DNA of 10,631 nucleotides, taken from Lachnospiraceae bacterium (GTDB taxonomy: Bacteria; Bacillota; Clostridia; Lachnospirales; Lachnospiraceae). The notes beneath the pieces were generated by a model that was not told the origin of the DNA, did not search any database, and was given only the letters and a program-made list of their open reading frames with translations. Location of the stretch: NCBI GenBank assembly GCA_900755865.1, contig CAAEHZ010000328.1:1-10631 (forward strand). The letters are read 5' to 3'. Below, in pieces: positions 1 through 6,355 of this stretch; the stretch's first letter is position 1; each line of letters starts with the position of its first letter. Made by a program: the position numbers and the translations under genes.

Positions 1-2
1 CG

Positions 3-218
3 GGGATGCTTGCCTTGATACTGCTGCTTGTGGCTCTGGGGATTTACCTGTCCAGATGCTTTCGGTACAGGAAAAGGATTCGCCAGCTGCAGCGTGGAGA
101 GGACAGCAGAGTCTATTGCGGATGGCTGCTTTTCAGGCTGAAAAGCTCTGTGGAGGAATTGGAAGCGGAAAGGGTCAAAGAAAATTTTGAAAATGCAGAA
201 CCTTTTTTTGGAAAATGA
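3..218 (+). CDS. 3' end of an unidentified membrane-associated protein (partial)
   Basis: This reading frame is open to the left edge of the window and ends with TGA at 216-218. It has one strongly hydrophobic stretch at the visible start (LALILLLVALGIYL), then a very basic patch (CFRYRKRIRQ) and a hydrophilic, glutamate-rich tail of about 50 residues ending in PFFGK. This is the pattern of a last membrane segment followed by a cytoplasmic tail under the positive-inside rule. An ATG lies at position 6, but only five bases precede it, so a ribosome site cannot be judged. A complete 70-residue single-span protein and the C-terminus of a larger membrane protein are both possible; I favour the second. 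I do not recognise the family. The gap to the next start at 281 is short and holds no clear terminator, so co-transcription with the surface-protein gene is possible. Confidence 0.5.
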   Translation, partial: GMLALILLLVALGIYLSRCFRYRKRIRQLQRGEDSRVYCGWLLFRLKSSVEELEAERVKENFENAEPFFGK

Positions 219-280
219 CAGTCTTATATAAATAGAACATCATGAGAACCTTACAGGAAGAGGAGAGGGAGTTAAAGAAG

Positions 281-3200
281 ATGAAGAAAAAGAATGTAGA
301 CCAGAAAGTAATCAGAGCAATTTCTATCGGGCTTTCAGCCGTTATGGCATTTACCCCGATTACAGCGATGGCAGAAGAGGGAGCGACTGTTTCCGGAGGG
401 GATGCGGAGAGCAGTCAGGAAGAAACTACAGTAAAATCTGAGCAGTCTGTGGAAAGCAGAGAGAATGAAGAGCAGGTTGCAGACAAGGTAGAGGAAGTTA
501 AAGAGGATTACAGTGAAACTGCAGAAAAGGAAAAAGATAACCTGAGCGATGCAGAGGCAGGAGATTATGCAGAGGTTGTTGGAAATGTTTCCGATATTCT
601 GGAGGATGTAAAGGACTTAAATGATAAAAATGATGAGGCTGCGGATAAGAAGCAGCAGTATGAAGAGAAGCTGGATACTGCAGAGGATGCAGTAAAGAAG
701 GCAGAGGAAGCTGTCGGCGAGGGAGAAAATTCTGTTGGTGAGAAGGTGGATTCCGCGAATCAGGTAACAGGAGAACTGGCAGAAAATGCAAAGGATGCCG
801 CAGAGGATGCAAAAACGGCGGAAAGCAAGACAGATGCAGAGGATGCCGCAAAGAAGGCAGAGGATGCAGCAGATGCGGCAGAACTGGTGGATGCAGCGGC
901 ACAGGAGCAGTTGAATCAGGTACAGCAGGGTGTTGCAGAGGCAGAGGAAGCGGTAGAAGCGGCAAGCAATGCTTATCAGGCAGCAAAGAGCACCGCAGAG
1001 GATGCACAGAAGGAGCTGGCTTCTCTGCTGGAGGAAAACGGTCTGACAGGGCTGGAGGATATCTATACAACAGACGAAGCCGGAAATCTGGTTCTGTCCG
1101 ATAAGCTGGACGGCAATGTGGCAGCGGCAATTCAGGCCGCACTGGAAATCTGTGAGGCTGCAAAGCGGGAGCTGGACAGCGCAGAGGCAGATTTGGCGCA
1201 GAATAAGCAGTCCTTTGCAGGAAAGATTCAGGAGCTGCAGGAGGAGATTAAGAATCTGGAGGGACAGTCCTACTGGGATGCCACCAAGACCATGAACGAG
1301 TATCTGATTCGCTATGCCATGGCAGAGGATGAGGATATTGATTCCGATTCCATTACCTTTGGAAAGTGGTATGTGAACAATGCCACCAGCAAGGGTTATG
1401 AAAATGAGAACTATGTTTCCGTTACCTTCCGTCAGTCAAAGAAGGATGCAGAGGGAAATTATGTGCTGGATGCAGAGGGAAACAGGGTTTATGAGGAAGT
1501 AACGAAATATTACAACTATCATAAGGAAGATAAGACTGTAAACAGCAAGAATGAGGAAAAGACTATTTTTGTTGTGGAGAAGAAGCAGGAAACTGCTACA
1601 AAGACAGTAACGGATAAAGAGGCTTATACAGAGAATTATCTGGAAAATGAAAAGGGAAGCCGTCTGGAGAGCGAAGAGGATGAGGAAGGCAACCTTTCCT
1701 ATAAGATTGTAAAGTCTGACAGCGATGGAAATAAGACCGGGGAAAAAGTTGACAGCAAGGTTGTCACTGTGGCTAAGGGTGAGGATAAGGCAAGCCAGGC
1801 TGTCCTTGGAAAGGAAATCCAGCAGACCAGCGACATCAGAGAAGAGGATGTACTGCAGAAGGAAACCACAGGAAACGCTGCAAACGGTTCCACAACAGAA
1901 AAGAAGCTGGTGGAGAATACCGGAAATGTTACCTACGAATATACCACAGTAACCGTTGTGGATGAGTATGGCACAAAGAACGAGAAGCGGGATTCCGAAG
2001 AATATTATTATAAGAGCGATGCAAAGAAGTATATCCAGAATGCTTTCGGGCAGGAGAATACTATTGTTGTTATCAGCTACAATCAGGAAATTGATGGAAA
2101 GCTCTTCCACAGCACGGAGCATAAGCTGACCTACAGCTCCTATGAAGAGTTTTTGAAGAATTATGATTCTGATGTAAAGGGTCTGAAGGAGGGAACACTC
2201 TGGACCTATAAGGTTACTGTATATGATGTGCTGACGGATTATGACAATATTCTGGCTTCCCATGAGGAAGAGGCTGTTATCGAAACCGTTACGGCAGATA
2301 TCGCAAAGACCACCAATACCACCACAACAACTGTCACAAAGGGAAGCGGGGAAAAGGTAAAAGGGGATAAGAAGAGCAGCGTCAGCAGCGCAGATGATGA
2401 TGTGCGGAACAAGCTGGTGGCATCCTACGAGGAGCAGTATGAAGGGTATACCGTTTCCATGGGAAGCTACAACGGCTGGGATGGAAAGGGAACCTTTACC
2501 CTGACATCTCCGGATGGTCTGATTACCATCGAGGTTTCCTACAATATTGATACAAAGCTCTCCGGATTAGGATTTAAGTCCTCTGTGACCCATGACTATA
2601 AGAAGACCGAGATGACAAAGGCTTCCTCCGAGGAAACCGTAAATGAAGTTGTTTCCAGAAAGACCTATCTGGCAAATGTATTTACCAACGGTTCTATCGA
2701 CCATGCGGCAATTACCCATGAGGAGGAATATACCTACTGGAAGGAAAATGAGGATGCCCTTATCCGTGAGAGCAGTGTCGACTTTACAGAGTATCAGGAA
2801 TATCTGGAAGCAAGGGAAGAGGCAGAGAAGAAAAATACAGCGGCAAAGACTCTGTATGAAAAGCTGTTAACCGCACTGAACAGACTGACAGATTTGAAGG
2901 CAGCGGAGAGCGTAGACAACAGCAGACTGCTGGCAGCCCAGAACAGGGTAGACAGCCTGAAGAATGCCTATGAAAAGGCTTCCGGGGAAGCTGAGGAAGC
3001 GACAAAGAACGCGGAGGAAGCAAGAAAGGCAGCCGAGGAAGCGAGAAACGCAGCAGAAAACTGGCAGGGTAACGAGGACGGCGGAAACGGCGGCGAGAGT
3101 GGAAACGGAAGCGGCAGTGAAAGCGGAAGCGGCAGTGAGAGCGGAAACGGCAACGAAAGTGGAACTGACAGCGAAGCTGGAACGGATGAGGATGCGGAGG

Positions 3201-3613
3201 ATGACGGTGATAACGACGAAATCGGAAATGGTGCCGGAACCACGGTAACTACTCCCATTCTGGCAGCAGGCAATGTACAGACAGCCAACACTGTTACCAA
3301 CGCTCAGGCAGCGCAGCAGACATCAGTGCAGGAACAGGTAACTGTCATTGAGGAGGAGCAGACTCCGCTGGCAGCGGCTCCGGAAAGCGCAGAAAAGACC
3401 GAAACCACAGCTACAGCAGTGGCAGAGGACGCCATTACCATCGCGGATGAAACAGCACCTCTGGCAGACATCGTAGTAGATTCCCAGAAGGAGAAAATCT
3501 CCTGGTGGTGGCTTCTGATTATTGTTGTGCTTGGTGCAACCGGACGGGAAATGTACAAAAAGCATATGCAGAAAAAGGAATTGGCGGAGAATGGAAGAGA
3601 GAAGGAAAATTAA
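281..3613 (+). CDS. Large coiled-coil surface protein with signal peptide and C-terminal membrane tail
   Basis: Start chosen at ATG 281, which follows the purine-rich AGGAAGAGGAGAGGGA (255-270) and begins a classic signal peptide. The in-frame ATG at 242 has no ribosome site and would put 13 charged residues in front of it. The 1110-residue product reads as: signal peptide 1-31 with likely cleavage after AMA; Ala/Glu/Lys-rich helical coiled coil about 50-325 with recurring AEDA/KKAED units; a beta-rich, Thr/Tyr/Glu-rich middle about 326-840 that I cannot assign; a second coiled coil about 842-928; hexapeptide repeats 935-966; an acidic stretch; a low-complexity linker with two PLA motifs (1024-1031, 1056-1062); and a membrane segment at about 1073-1088 (ISWWWLLIIVVLGATG) with a basic tail. 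No LPxTG is present. The mature part has only one cysteine. It probably stands out from the cell surface as a stalk or adhesin; this role is inference. The downstream PilZ gene overlaps its 3' end. Confidence 0.85.
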   Translation: MKKKNVDQKVIRAISIGLSAVMAFTPITAMAEEGATVSGGDAESSQEETTVKSEQSVESRENEEQVADKVEEVKEDYSETAEKEKDNLSDAEAGDYAEVVGNVSDILEDVKDLNDKNDEAADKKQQYEEKLDTAEDAVKKAEEAVGEGENSVGEKVDSANQVTGELAENAKDAAEDAKTAESKTDAEDAAKKAEDAADAAELVDAAAQEQLNQVQQGVAEAEEAVEAASNAYQAAKSTAEDAQKELASLLEENGLTGLEDIYTTDEAGNLVLSDKLDGNVAAAIQAALEICEAAKRELDSAEADLAQNKQSFAGKIQELQEEIKNLEGQSYWDATKTMNEYLIRYAMAEDEDIDSDSITFGKWYVNNATSKGYENENYVSVTFRQSKKDAEGNYVLDAEGNRVYEEVTKYYNYHKEDKTVNSKNEEKTIFVVEKKQETATKTVTDKEAYTENYLENEKGSRLESEEDEEGNLSYKIVKSDSDGNKTGEKVDSKVVTVAKGEDKASQAVLGKEIQQTSDIREEDVLQKETTGNAANGSTTEKKLVENTGNVTYEYTTVTVVDEYGTKNEKRDSEEYYYKSDAKKYIQNAFGQENTIVVISYNQEIDGKLFHSTEHKLTYSSYEEFLKNYDSDVKGLKEGTLWTYKVTVYDVLTDYDNILASHEEEAVIETVTADIAKTTNTTTTTVTKGSGEKVKGDKKSSVSSADDDVRNKLVASYEEQYEGYTVSMGSYNGWDGKGTFTLTSPDGLITIEVSYNIDTKLSGLGFKSSVTHDYKKTEMTKASSEETVNEVVSRKTYLANVFTNGSIDHAAITHEEEYTYWKENEDALIRESSVDFTEYQEYLEAREEAEKKNTAAKTLYEKLLTALNRLTDLKAAESVDNSRLLAAQNRVDSLKNAYEKASGEAEEATKNAEEARKAAEEARNAAENWQGNEDGGNGGESGNGSGSESGSGSESGNGNESGTDSEAGTDEDAEDDGDNDEIGNGAGTTVTTPILAAGNVQTANTVTNAQAAQQTSVQEQVTVIEEEQTPLAAAPESAEKTETTATAVAEDAITIADETAPLADIVVDSQKEKISWWWLLIIVVLGATGREMYKKHMQKKELAENGREKEN
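670..900 (+). repeat. Degenerate GCAGAGGATGC repeats encoding AEDA units
   Basis: The undecamer GCAGAGGATGC, exact or nearly so, recurs about five to six times in this stretch (for example near 680, 798, 836 and 858) and encodes AEDA within KKAEDA-like helical units. It lies in the first coiled coil of the surface protein. The copies are irregularly spaced and interrupted by point changes, so this is a decayed internal repeat rather than a clean tandem array. Confidence 0.5.
3083..3178 (+). repeat. 18-base tandem repeat encoding Gly-Asn/Ser-Gly-X-Glu-Ser hexapeptides
   Basis: Five consecutive in-frame units run 3083-3100, 3101-3124, 3125-3142, 3143-3160 and 3161-3178. Four are 18 bases long and the second is 24 (one Gly-Ser longer). 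They encode GNGGES, GNGSGSES, GSGSES, GNGNES and GTDSEA. The repeat lies in the surface protein between the second coiled coil and the membrane tail, where Gly/Ser/acidic repeats commonly act as flexible, wall-spanning linkers. Unit number could change by slippage or recombination without breaking the frame. Confidence 0.7.
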
Positions 3614-3896
3614 TCGCGTTGAGTATAATGCAAAAAGCGTTATTGTAGTATGCGAAACCGGGGAAAAGTATTATGTGGATGTGGAGAATGTCAGCCCGCT
3701 GGGAATGGGAATCAAGATGCCTCAGGATACACCGGATTTGGTCGGAAAGGATATTATCATCGTGGCGGAATGCCTGATTATGTATGCGGTGGTCTGCCGG
3801 ATGGTGCCCTGTGAGGATGGCAGACTGGAAACCGGAATCGAGGCAAAGAAATTCACCGGGGATGTACTGGAATATTTATTTGAGCATATCAGTTAA
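3591..3896 (+). CDS. Small PilZ-domain protein, predicted c-di-GMP receptor
   Basis: Start chosen at ATG 3591, preceded by AAGGAA (3575-3580, spacing 10) and GGAGA directly next to it. Upstream in-frame ATGs would fall deep inside the surface-protein gene and add residues unlike the family. The 101-residue product is a stand-alone PilZ domain. The N-terminal arginine motif is R5-K-I-N-R9 (RxxxR), and the beta-barrel motif is N33-V-S35-P-L-G38 ([D/N]xSxxG), followed by the expected small beta-barrel. In characterised PilZ proteins these two motifs bind cyclic di-GMP, and both are intact here. The start lies inside the last 23 bases of the surface-protein gene in another frame, which implies translational coupling. 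It is cytoplasmic, and its output partner is not visible. It could act on the surface protein's export or on polysaccharide synthesis encoded downstream; both are inference. Confidence 0.82.
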   Translation: MEERRKINRVEYNAKSVIVVCETGEKYYVDVENVSPLGMGIKMPQDTPDLVGKDIIIVAECLIMYAVVCRMVPCEDGRLETGIEAKKFTGDVLEYLFEHIS

Positions 3897-3927
3897 ACCA
3901 TAATCTGGTGGGGGATAAAGTTCCGGC

Positions 3928-3956
3928 TTTTCAGGGGAGAGAGGGAGCAATATTAT
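3928..3956 (+). promoter_or_regulatory. Possible sigma-A type promoter for the polysaccharide operon
   Basis: TTTTCA (3928-3933, four of six to TTGACA) is followed by a 17-base spacer and TATTAT (3951-3956, five of six to TATAAT). This would start transcription near 3963, giving a leader that enters the terminator hairpin almost at once. There is no extended -10 TG. The match is moderate and unproven; the spacing and position are what make it worth listing. Confidence 0.4.
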
Positions 3957-3972
3957 TCAGGGAGTATGAGGT

Positions 3973-4095
3973 ATGGGTGCCGGGGCTTGCCTTCGGCGCC
4001 TTTTTTTGCAACAGTATGTGCGAGTTTGTGTCTGCGCGTACCTGACGCAAATTCGGGATGCGTTGGAGAGGTACGCAGAAAAGGGAGTAAGATGA
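3973..4095 (+). CDS. Possible 40-codon leader ORF upstream of ugd
   Basis: ATG 3973 lies 8 bases after AGGGAG (3959-3964). The frame runs 40 sense codons to TGA at 4093-4095, so its stop overlaps the tandem ATGATG that starts ugd. The predicted peptide begins [13 protein letters not shown], has a Cys/Val-rich middle (VRVCVCAY) and ends [10 protein letters not shown]. The ORF passes through both leader hairpins; its first codons form the 5' arm of the terminator, so a ribosome initiating here would block terminator folding. No run of a single amino acid codon suggests a classical amino-acid attenuator. I do not recognise the peptide. It could be a true leader peptide, a remnant of a coding region, or chance. 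The good ribosome site and the stop-start overlap are the only support. Confidence 0.3.
   Translation: MGAGACLRRLFLQQYVRVCVCAYLTQIRDALERYAEKGVR
3976..4007 (+). terminator. Intrinsic terminator or attenuator upstream of ugd
   Basis: The arm GGTGCCGGGG (3976-3985), loop CTTGC (3986-3990) and arm CTTCGGCGCC (3991-4000) form a 10-base-pair stem with three G-U pairs, followed directly by seven T (4001-4007). This is a complete Rho-independent terminator. It lies 80 bases after the PilZ stop and 88 bases before the ugd start. It may end transcripts from the surface-protein/PilZ unit. If the promoter near 3928-3956 is real, it would act as a conditional attenuator in the ugd leader. Confidence 0.8.
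4031..4079 (+). promoter_or_regulatory. Long two-part hairpin next to the ugd ribosome site
   Basis: TCTGC-GC-GTACCT (4031-4043) pairs with AGGTACGCAGA (4069-4079) as 11 base pairs with a two-base bulge. The core GCGTACCT/AGGTACGC is perfect over 8. Nested inside, GACGCA (4044-4049) pairs with TGCGTT (4059-4064), with one G-U pair and loop AATTCGGGA. The 3' side leaves an unpaired GGAG (4065-4068). The structure ends one base before the ugd ribosome site. There is no T run, so it is not a terminator. It could be a protein- or ribosome-responsive RNA element, an antitermination recruitment hairpin, or an mRNA stabiliser. Confidence 0.55.
4081..4087 (+). promoter_or_regulatory. Ribosome binding site that decides the ugd start
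   Basis: AAGGGAG ends 7 bases before ATG 4095 and 4 bases before ATG 4092. The spacing favours 4095. It also excludes the in-frame ATG at 3966, which would add 43 residues ahead of the Rossmann fold. Confidence 0.65.
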
Positions 4096-5333
4096 TGAAG
4101 ATTGCGGTGGCTGGAACCGGCTATGTGGGATTGAGTATTGCGATATTGCTCGCACAGCATCATGAGGTATGGGCGGTAGATATCCTGGAGGAAAAGGTAA
4201 ATTTGCTGAATCAGCGGAAATCGCCGATTCAGGATGAGTACATAGAGAAGTATTTAAAGGAAAAAAGTTTAAAGCTGACGGCAACGATGGATGCGGAGGC
4301 GGCTTACAGGGATGCGGATTATGTTGTAATCGCGGCGCCTACCAACTATGACAGTCAGAAAAACTTTTTTGACACCTCCGCTGTGGAGGCGGTTATCCGT
4401 CTGGTGATGCAGTATAACCCGGAGGCGGTGATGGTAATTAAAAGTACCATTCCCGTAGGGTATACCCGGTTTATCAGGGAGAAAACAGGCAGCAGGCGGA
4501 TTTTGTTCAGCCCGGAATTCTTAAGGGAAAGCAGGGCTTTGTATGACAATCTGTATCCCAGCAGAATCATCGTGGGAACGGATAAAGAGGATGCCCTGCT
4601 GACAGAGGCGGCAGAGCGCTTTGCGGGACTTTTGCAGGAGGGGGCTTTAAAGGAAGAAATTGATACCCTGATTATGGGCTTTACAGAGGCGGAGGCTGTC
4701 AAGCTTTTTTCCAATACCTATCTTGCCCTGCGGGTGTCCTATTTTAATGAGCTGGATACTTATGCAGAAGTGAAGGGGCTGGATTCCAGACGGATTATCG
4801 AGGGAGTCTGTCTGGACCCCAGAATCGGCAGCCATTATAACAATCCCAGCTTTGGATACGGAGGGTATTGTCTGCCAAAGGATACCAAACAGCTTCTGGC
4901 GAACTATTCGGATGTGCCGGAAAATCTGATTGAGGCGATTGTGGAATCCAACCGTACCAGAAAGGATTTTATCGCGGACCGGGTTTTGCAGATGGCGGGA
5001 TATTACGGATATGATGAAGACAACCAGTACGCAAGGGAAAAGGAGCGGGAAATTACAATCGGGGTATACAGACTTACCATGAAAACCAATTCCGATAACT
5101 TCCGTCAGAGCAGTATTCAGGGAGTGATGAAGCGGATTAAGGCGAAGGGGGCTGTTGTGGTCATCTATGAGCCAACCCTGAAGGACGGGGAAACCTTCTT
5201 CGGTTCCCGGATTGTCAACAATCTGGAACAGTTCAAGGGCATGTGTGACGCGGTCATAGCCAACCGATATGATACCTGCCTGGATGATATTCAGGACAGA
5301 GTGTATACAAGAGATATTTTCAGGCGGGATTAA
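4095..5333 (+). CDS. ugd: UDP-glucose 6-dehydrogenase
   Basis: This enzyme oxidises UDP-glucose to UDP-glucuronate with two NAD+, supplying the acidic sugar donor for capsule or exopolysaccharide. Start chosen at ATG 4095 (412 residues), which begins [13 protein letters not shown]. The family's Rossmann NAD motif GxGYVG therefore sits at residues 7-12, as is usual. The tandem ATG at 4092 adds one residue. The length is close to the roughly 390-400 residues of short bacterial Ugd. Expected catalytic residues are present: Lys203 in [13 protein letters not shown], the nucleophile Cys259 in [14 protein letters not shown], and Asp263 just after it. SPEFLRES supplies the conserved glutamate region, and [15 protein letters not shown] in the C-terminal UDP-binding domain carries the NSDNFR signature. 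It is the first gene of the polysaccharide operon, behind a structured leader, and is followed 14 bases later by a glycosyltransferase. GDP-mannose dehydrogenase is a relative but fits the active-site context less well. Confidence 0.93.
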   Translation: MKIAVAGTGYVGLSIAILLAQHHEVWAVDILEEKVNLLNQRKSPIQDEYIEKYLKEKSLKLTATMDAEAAYRDADYVVIAAPTNYDSQKNFFDTSAVEAVIRLVMQYNPEAVMVIKSTIPVGYTRFIREKTGSRRILFSPEFLRESRALYDNLYPSRIIVGTDKEDALLTEAAERFAGLLQEGALKEEIDTLIMGFTEAEAVKLFSNTYLALRVSYFNELDTYAEVKGLDSRRIIEGVCLDPRIGSHYNNPSFGYGGYCLPKDTKQLLANYSDVPENLIEAIVESNRTRKDFIADRVLQMAGYYGYDEDNQYAREKEREITIGVYRLTMKTNSDNFRQSSIQGVMKRIKAKGAVVVIYEPTLKDGETFFGSRIVNNLEQFKGMCDAVIANRYDTCLDDIQDRVYTRDIFRRD

Positions 5334-5347
5334 GGGGAAAAGGGGAC

Positions 5348-6355
5348 ATGAAGATGGATAGTCCGAAAGTAAGCGTGATTGTGCCGGTATACAATGCGGA
5401 AAAATACCTGAGAAAATGTCTGGATTCTCTGCTGCATCAGACCCTGCAGGAGCTGGAAATTGTTGTTATCAATGATGGTTCTGTGGATAATTCCCCTGAG
5501 ATTTTGCGGGAGTATGTGGAAGAGTATCCGGACAGGTTCCTTTACAGGGAGCAGAAAAACAGTGGACAGGCAGCTGCCAGAAACCGGGCGCTTTCCCTGT
5601 GCAGGGGAGAATATGTGGGTTTTCTGGATGCGGATGATTTTGTGCGGGAAACCATGTTTGAGCGGATGTATGAAAAGGCACGGGAAACGGATGCGGATTA
5701 TGTGGCGTGCGGGTATACGGATTTGACCTACGAGGGAGAGCTGGAAATCGAGTTACAGTATTACGTGGCATCCCGGGTGGCAGAAACAGCCGGGGATATG
5801 TTTTTCGGAGCGCTTGCCTCTCCTTTTCTGCACTTATACAGAAGGAGCGTTTTAGTGGAATCAGGAGTGCGTTTCCCGGAGGGGGTTATTTACGAGGATA
5901 CCGCCTTTTACCTGAATCTGATTCCCTTTCTGAAAAAGCTGGCAGTCATAGAGGAGCCGCTGGCATACCGGGTCAGACACAGTAATTCTACAACAACCAC
6001 CTTTCAGGCGGCTAAGGTAGCCCAGATTTTTCCGGTGCTGGAAGAATCTCTGCGCTTTTACAGAGAGCAGGGATTTTATGAGCAATATCGGGAAGAACTG
6101 GAATATTTTTGTGTCAGGATTTTGCTGTGCAGCTCCATGCAGCGAATCGGCAGGGTGGAAAAGCGGGAAGAGAGAAAGCGGCTGGTGGAGCAGACCCTTG
6201 ATTTTATCGGGAAAAACTTTCCACAATACCGGAAGAATCCCTGCTTTGCAAGGGGAGGTAAGAACCTTTATATGAAATGCTTTCAGAGGAAAACCGCAGG
6301 GCTTTTTGCGGGGCTGATACATGTTAAGGGGAAATTTGAGAGGAAGTATTCATGA
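5348..6355 (+). CDS. Family 2 glycosyltransferase (GT-A fold)
   Basis: A cytoplasmic sugar transferase that probably adds one residue of the polysaccharide repeat unit to a lipid-linked acceptor. The N-terminus shows the standard GT2 order: VSVIVPVYNAEKYL at 8-21, the nucleotide-binding VVINDGS ending at 45, SGQAAARNRAL, and the metal-binding D94-A-D-D97 in FLDADDF. Further on, FPEGVIYEDTAFY carries the acidic ED pair typical of the catalytic base region. The remaining C-terminal part, about 120 residues, is helical and basic, with no clear membrane span. ATG 5348 lies 14 bases after the ugd stop. ATG 5354 has the better-spaced AGGGGA (5341-5346), so the true protein may be two residues shorter. 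Donor and acceptor cannot be read from the sequence; capsule GTs of the EpsJ/CpsI kind have the same layout. Confidence 0.88.
   Translation: MKMDSPKVSVIVPVYNAEKYLRKCLDSLLHQTLQELEIVVINDGSVDNSPEILREYVEEYPDRFLYREQKNSGQAAARNRALSLCRGEYVGFLDADDFVRETMFERMYEKARETDADYVACGYTDLTYEGELEIELQYYVASRVAETAGDMFFGALASPFLHLYRRSVLVESGVRFPEGVIYEDTAFYLNLIPFLKKLAVIEEPLAYRVRHSNSTTTTFQAAKVAQIFPVLEESLRFYREQGFYEQYREELEYFCVRILLCSSMQRIGRVEKREERKRLVEQTLDFIGKNFPQYRKNPCFARGGKNLYMKCFQRKTAGLFAGLIHVKGKFERKYS

Noticed and set aside
200..235. TTTTTTT followed by TATATAAAT upstream of the surface-protein gene, as terminator or promoter
   Set aside because: No GC-rich hairpin precedes the T run. The only -35 candidate at proper spacing is a featureless T tract, so neither a terminator nor a promoter can be supported.
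498..1163. 221-codon open frame on the - strand, rich in Pro, Leu and His
   Set aside because: It is the antisense shadow of the GCAGAGGA-rich coiled-coil codons. The composition is a direct product of the Ala/Glu bias on the + strand, and no family pattern is seen.
1436..2263. 275-codon open frame on the - strand with hydrophobic, membrane-like stretches
   Set aside because: It lies wholly inside the surface-protein gene. Its Ile/Leu/Phe richness follows from antisense reading of Lys/Glu/Asn codons, and there is no ribosome site or recognisable motif.
3524..3590. Longer version of the PilZ gene starting inside the surface-protein membrane-tail codons
   Set aside because: The added residues (a Cys/Lys/Arg-rich frame-shifted reading of the tail) are unlike PilZ proteins, while ATG 3591 has its own ribosome site and places RxxxR at the usual N-terminal position.
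3966..4094. 43-residue N-terminal extension of ugd from ATG 3966
   Set aside because: AGGGAG is only one base away from this ATG. The extension crosses the terminator and hairpin, and the family begins at the Rossmann strand coded from 4095.
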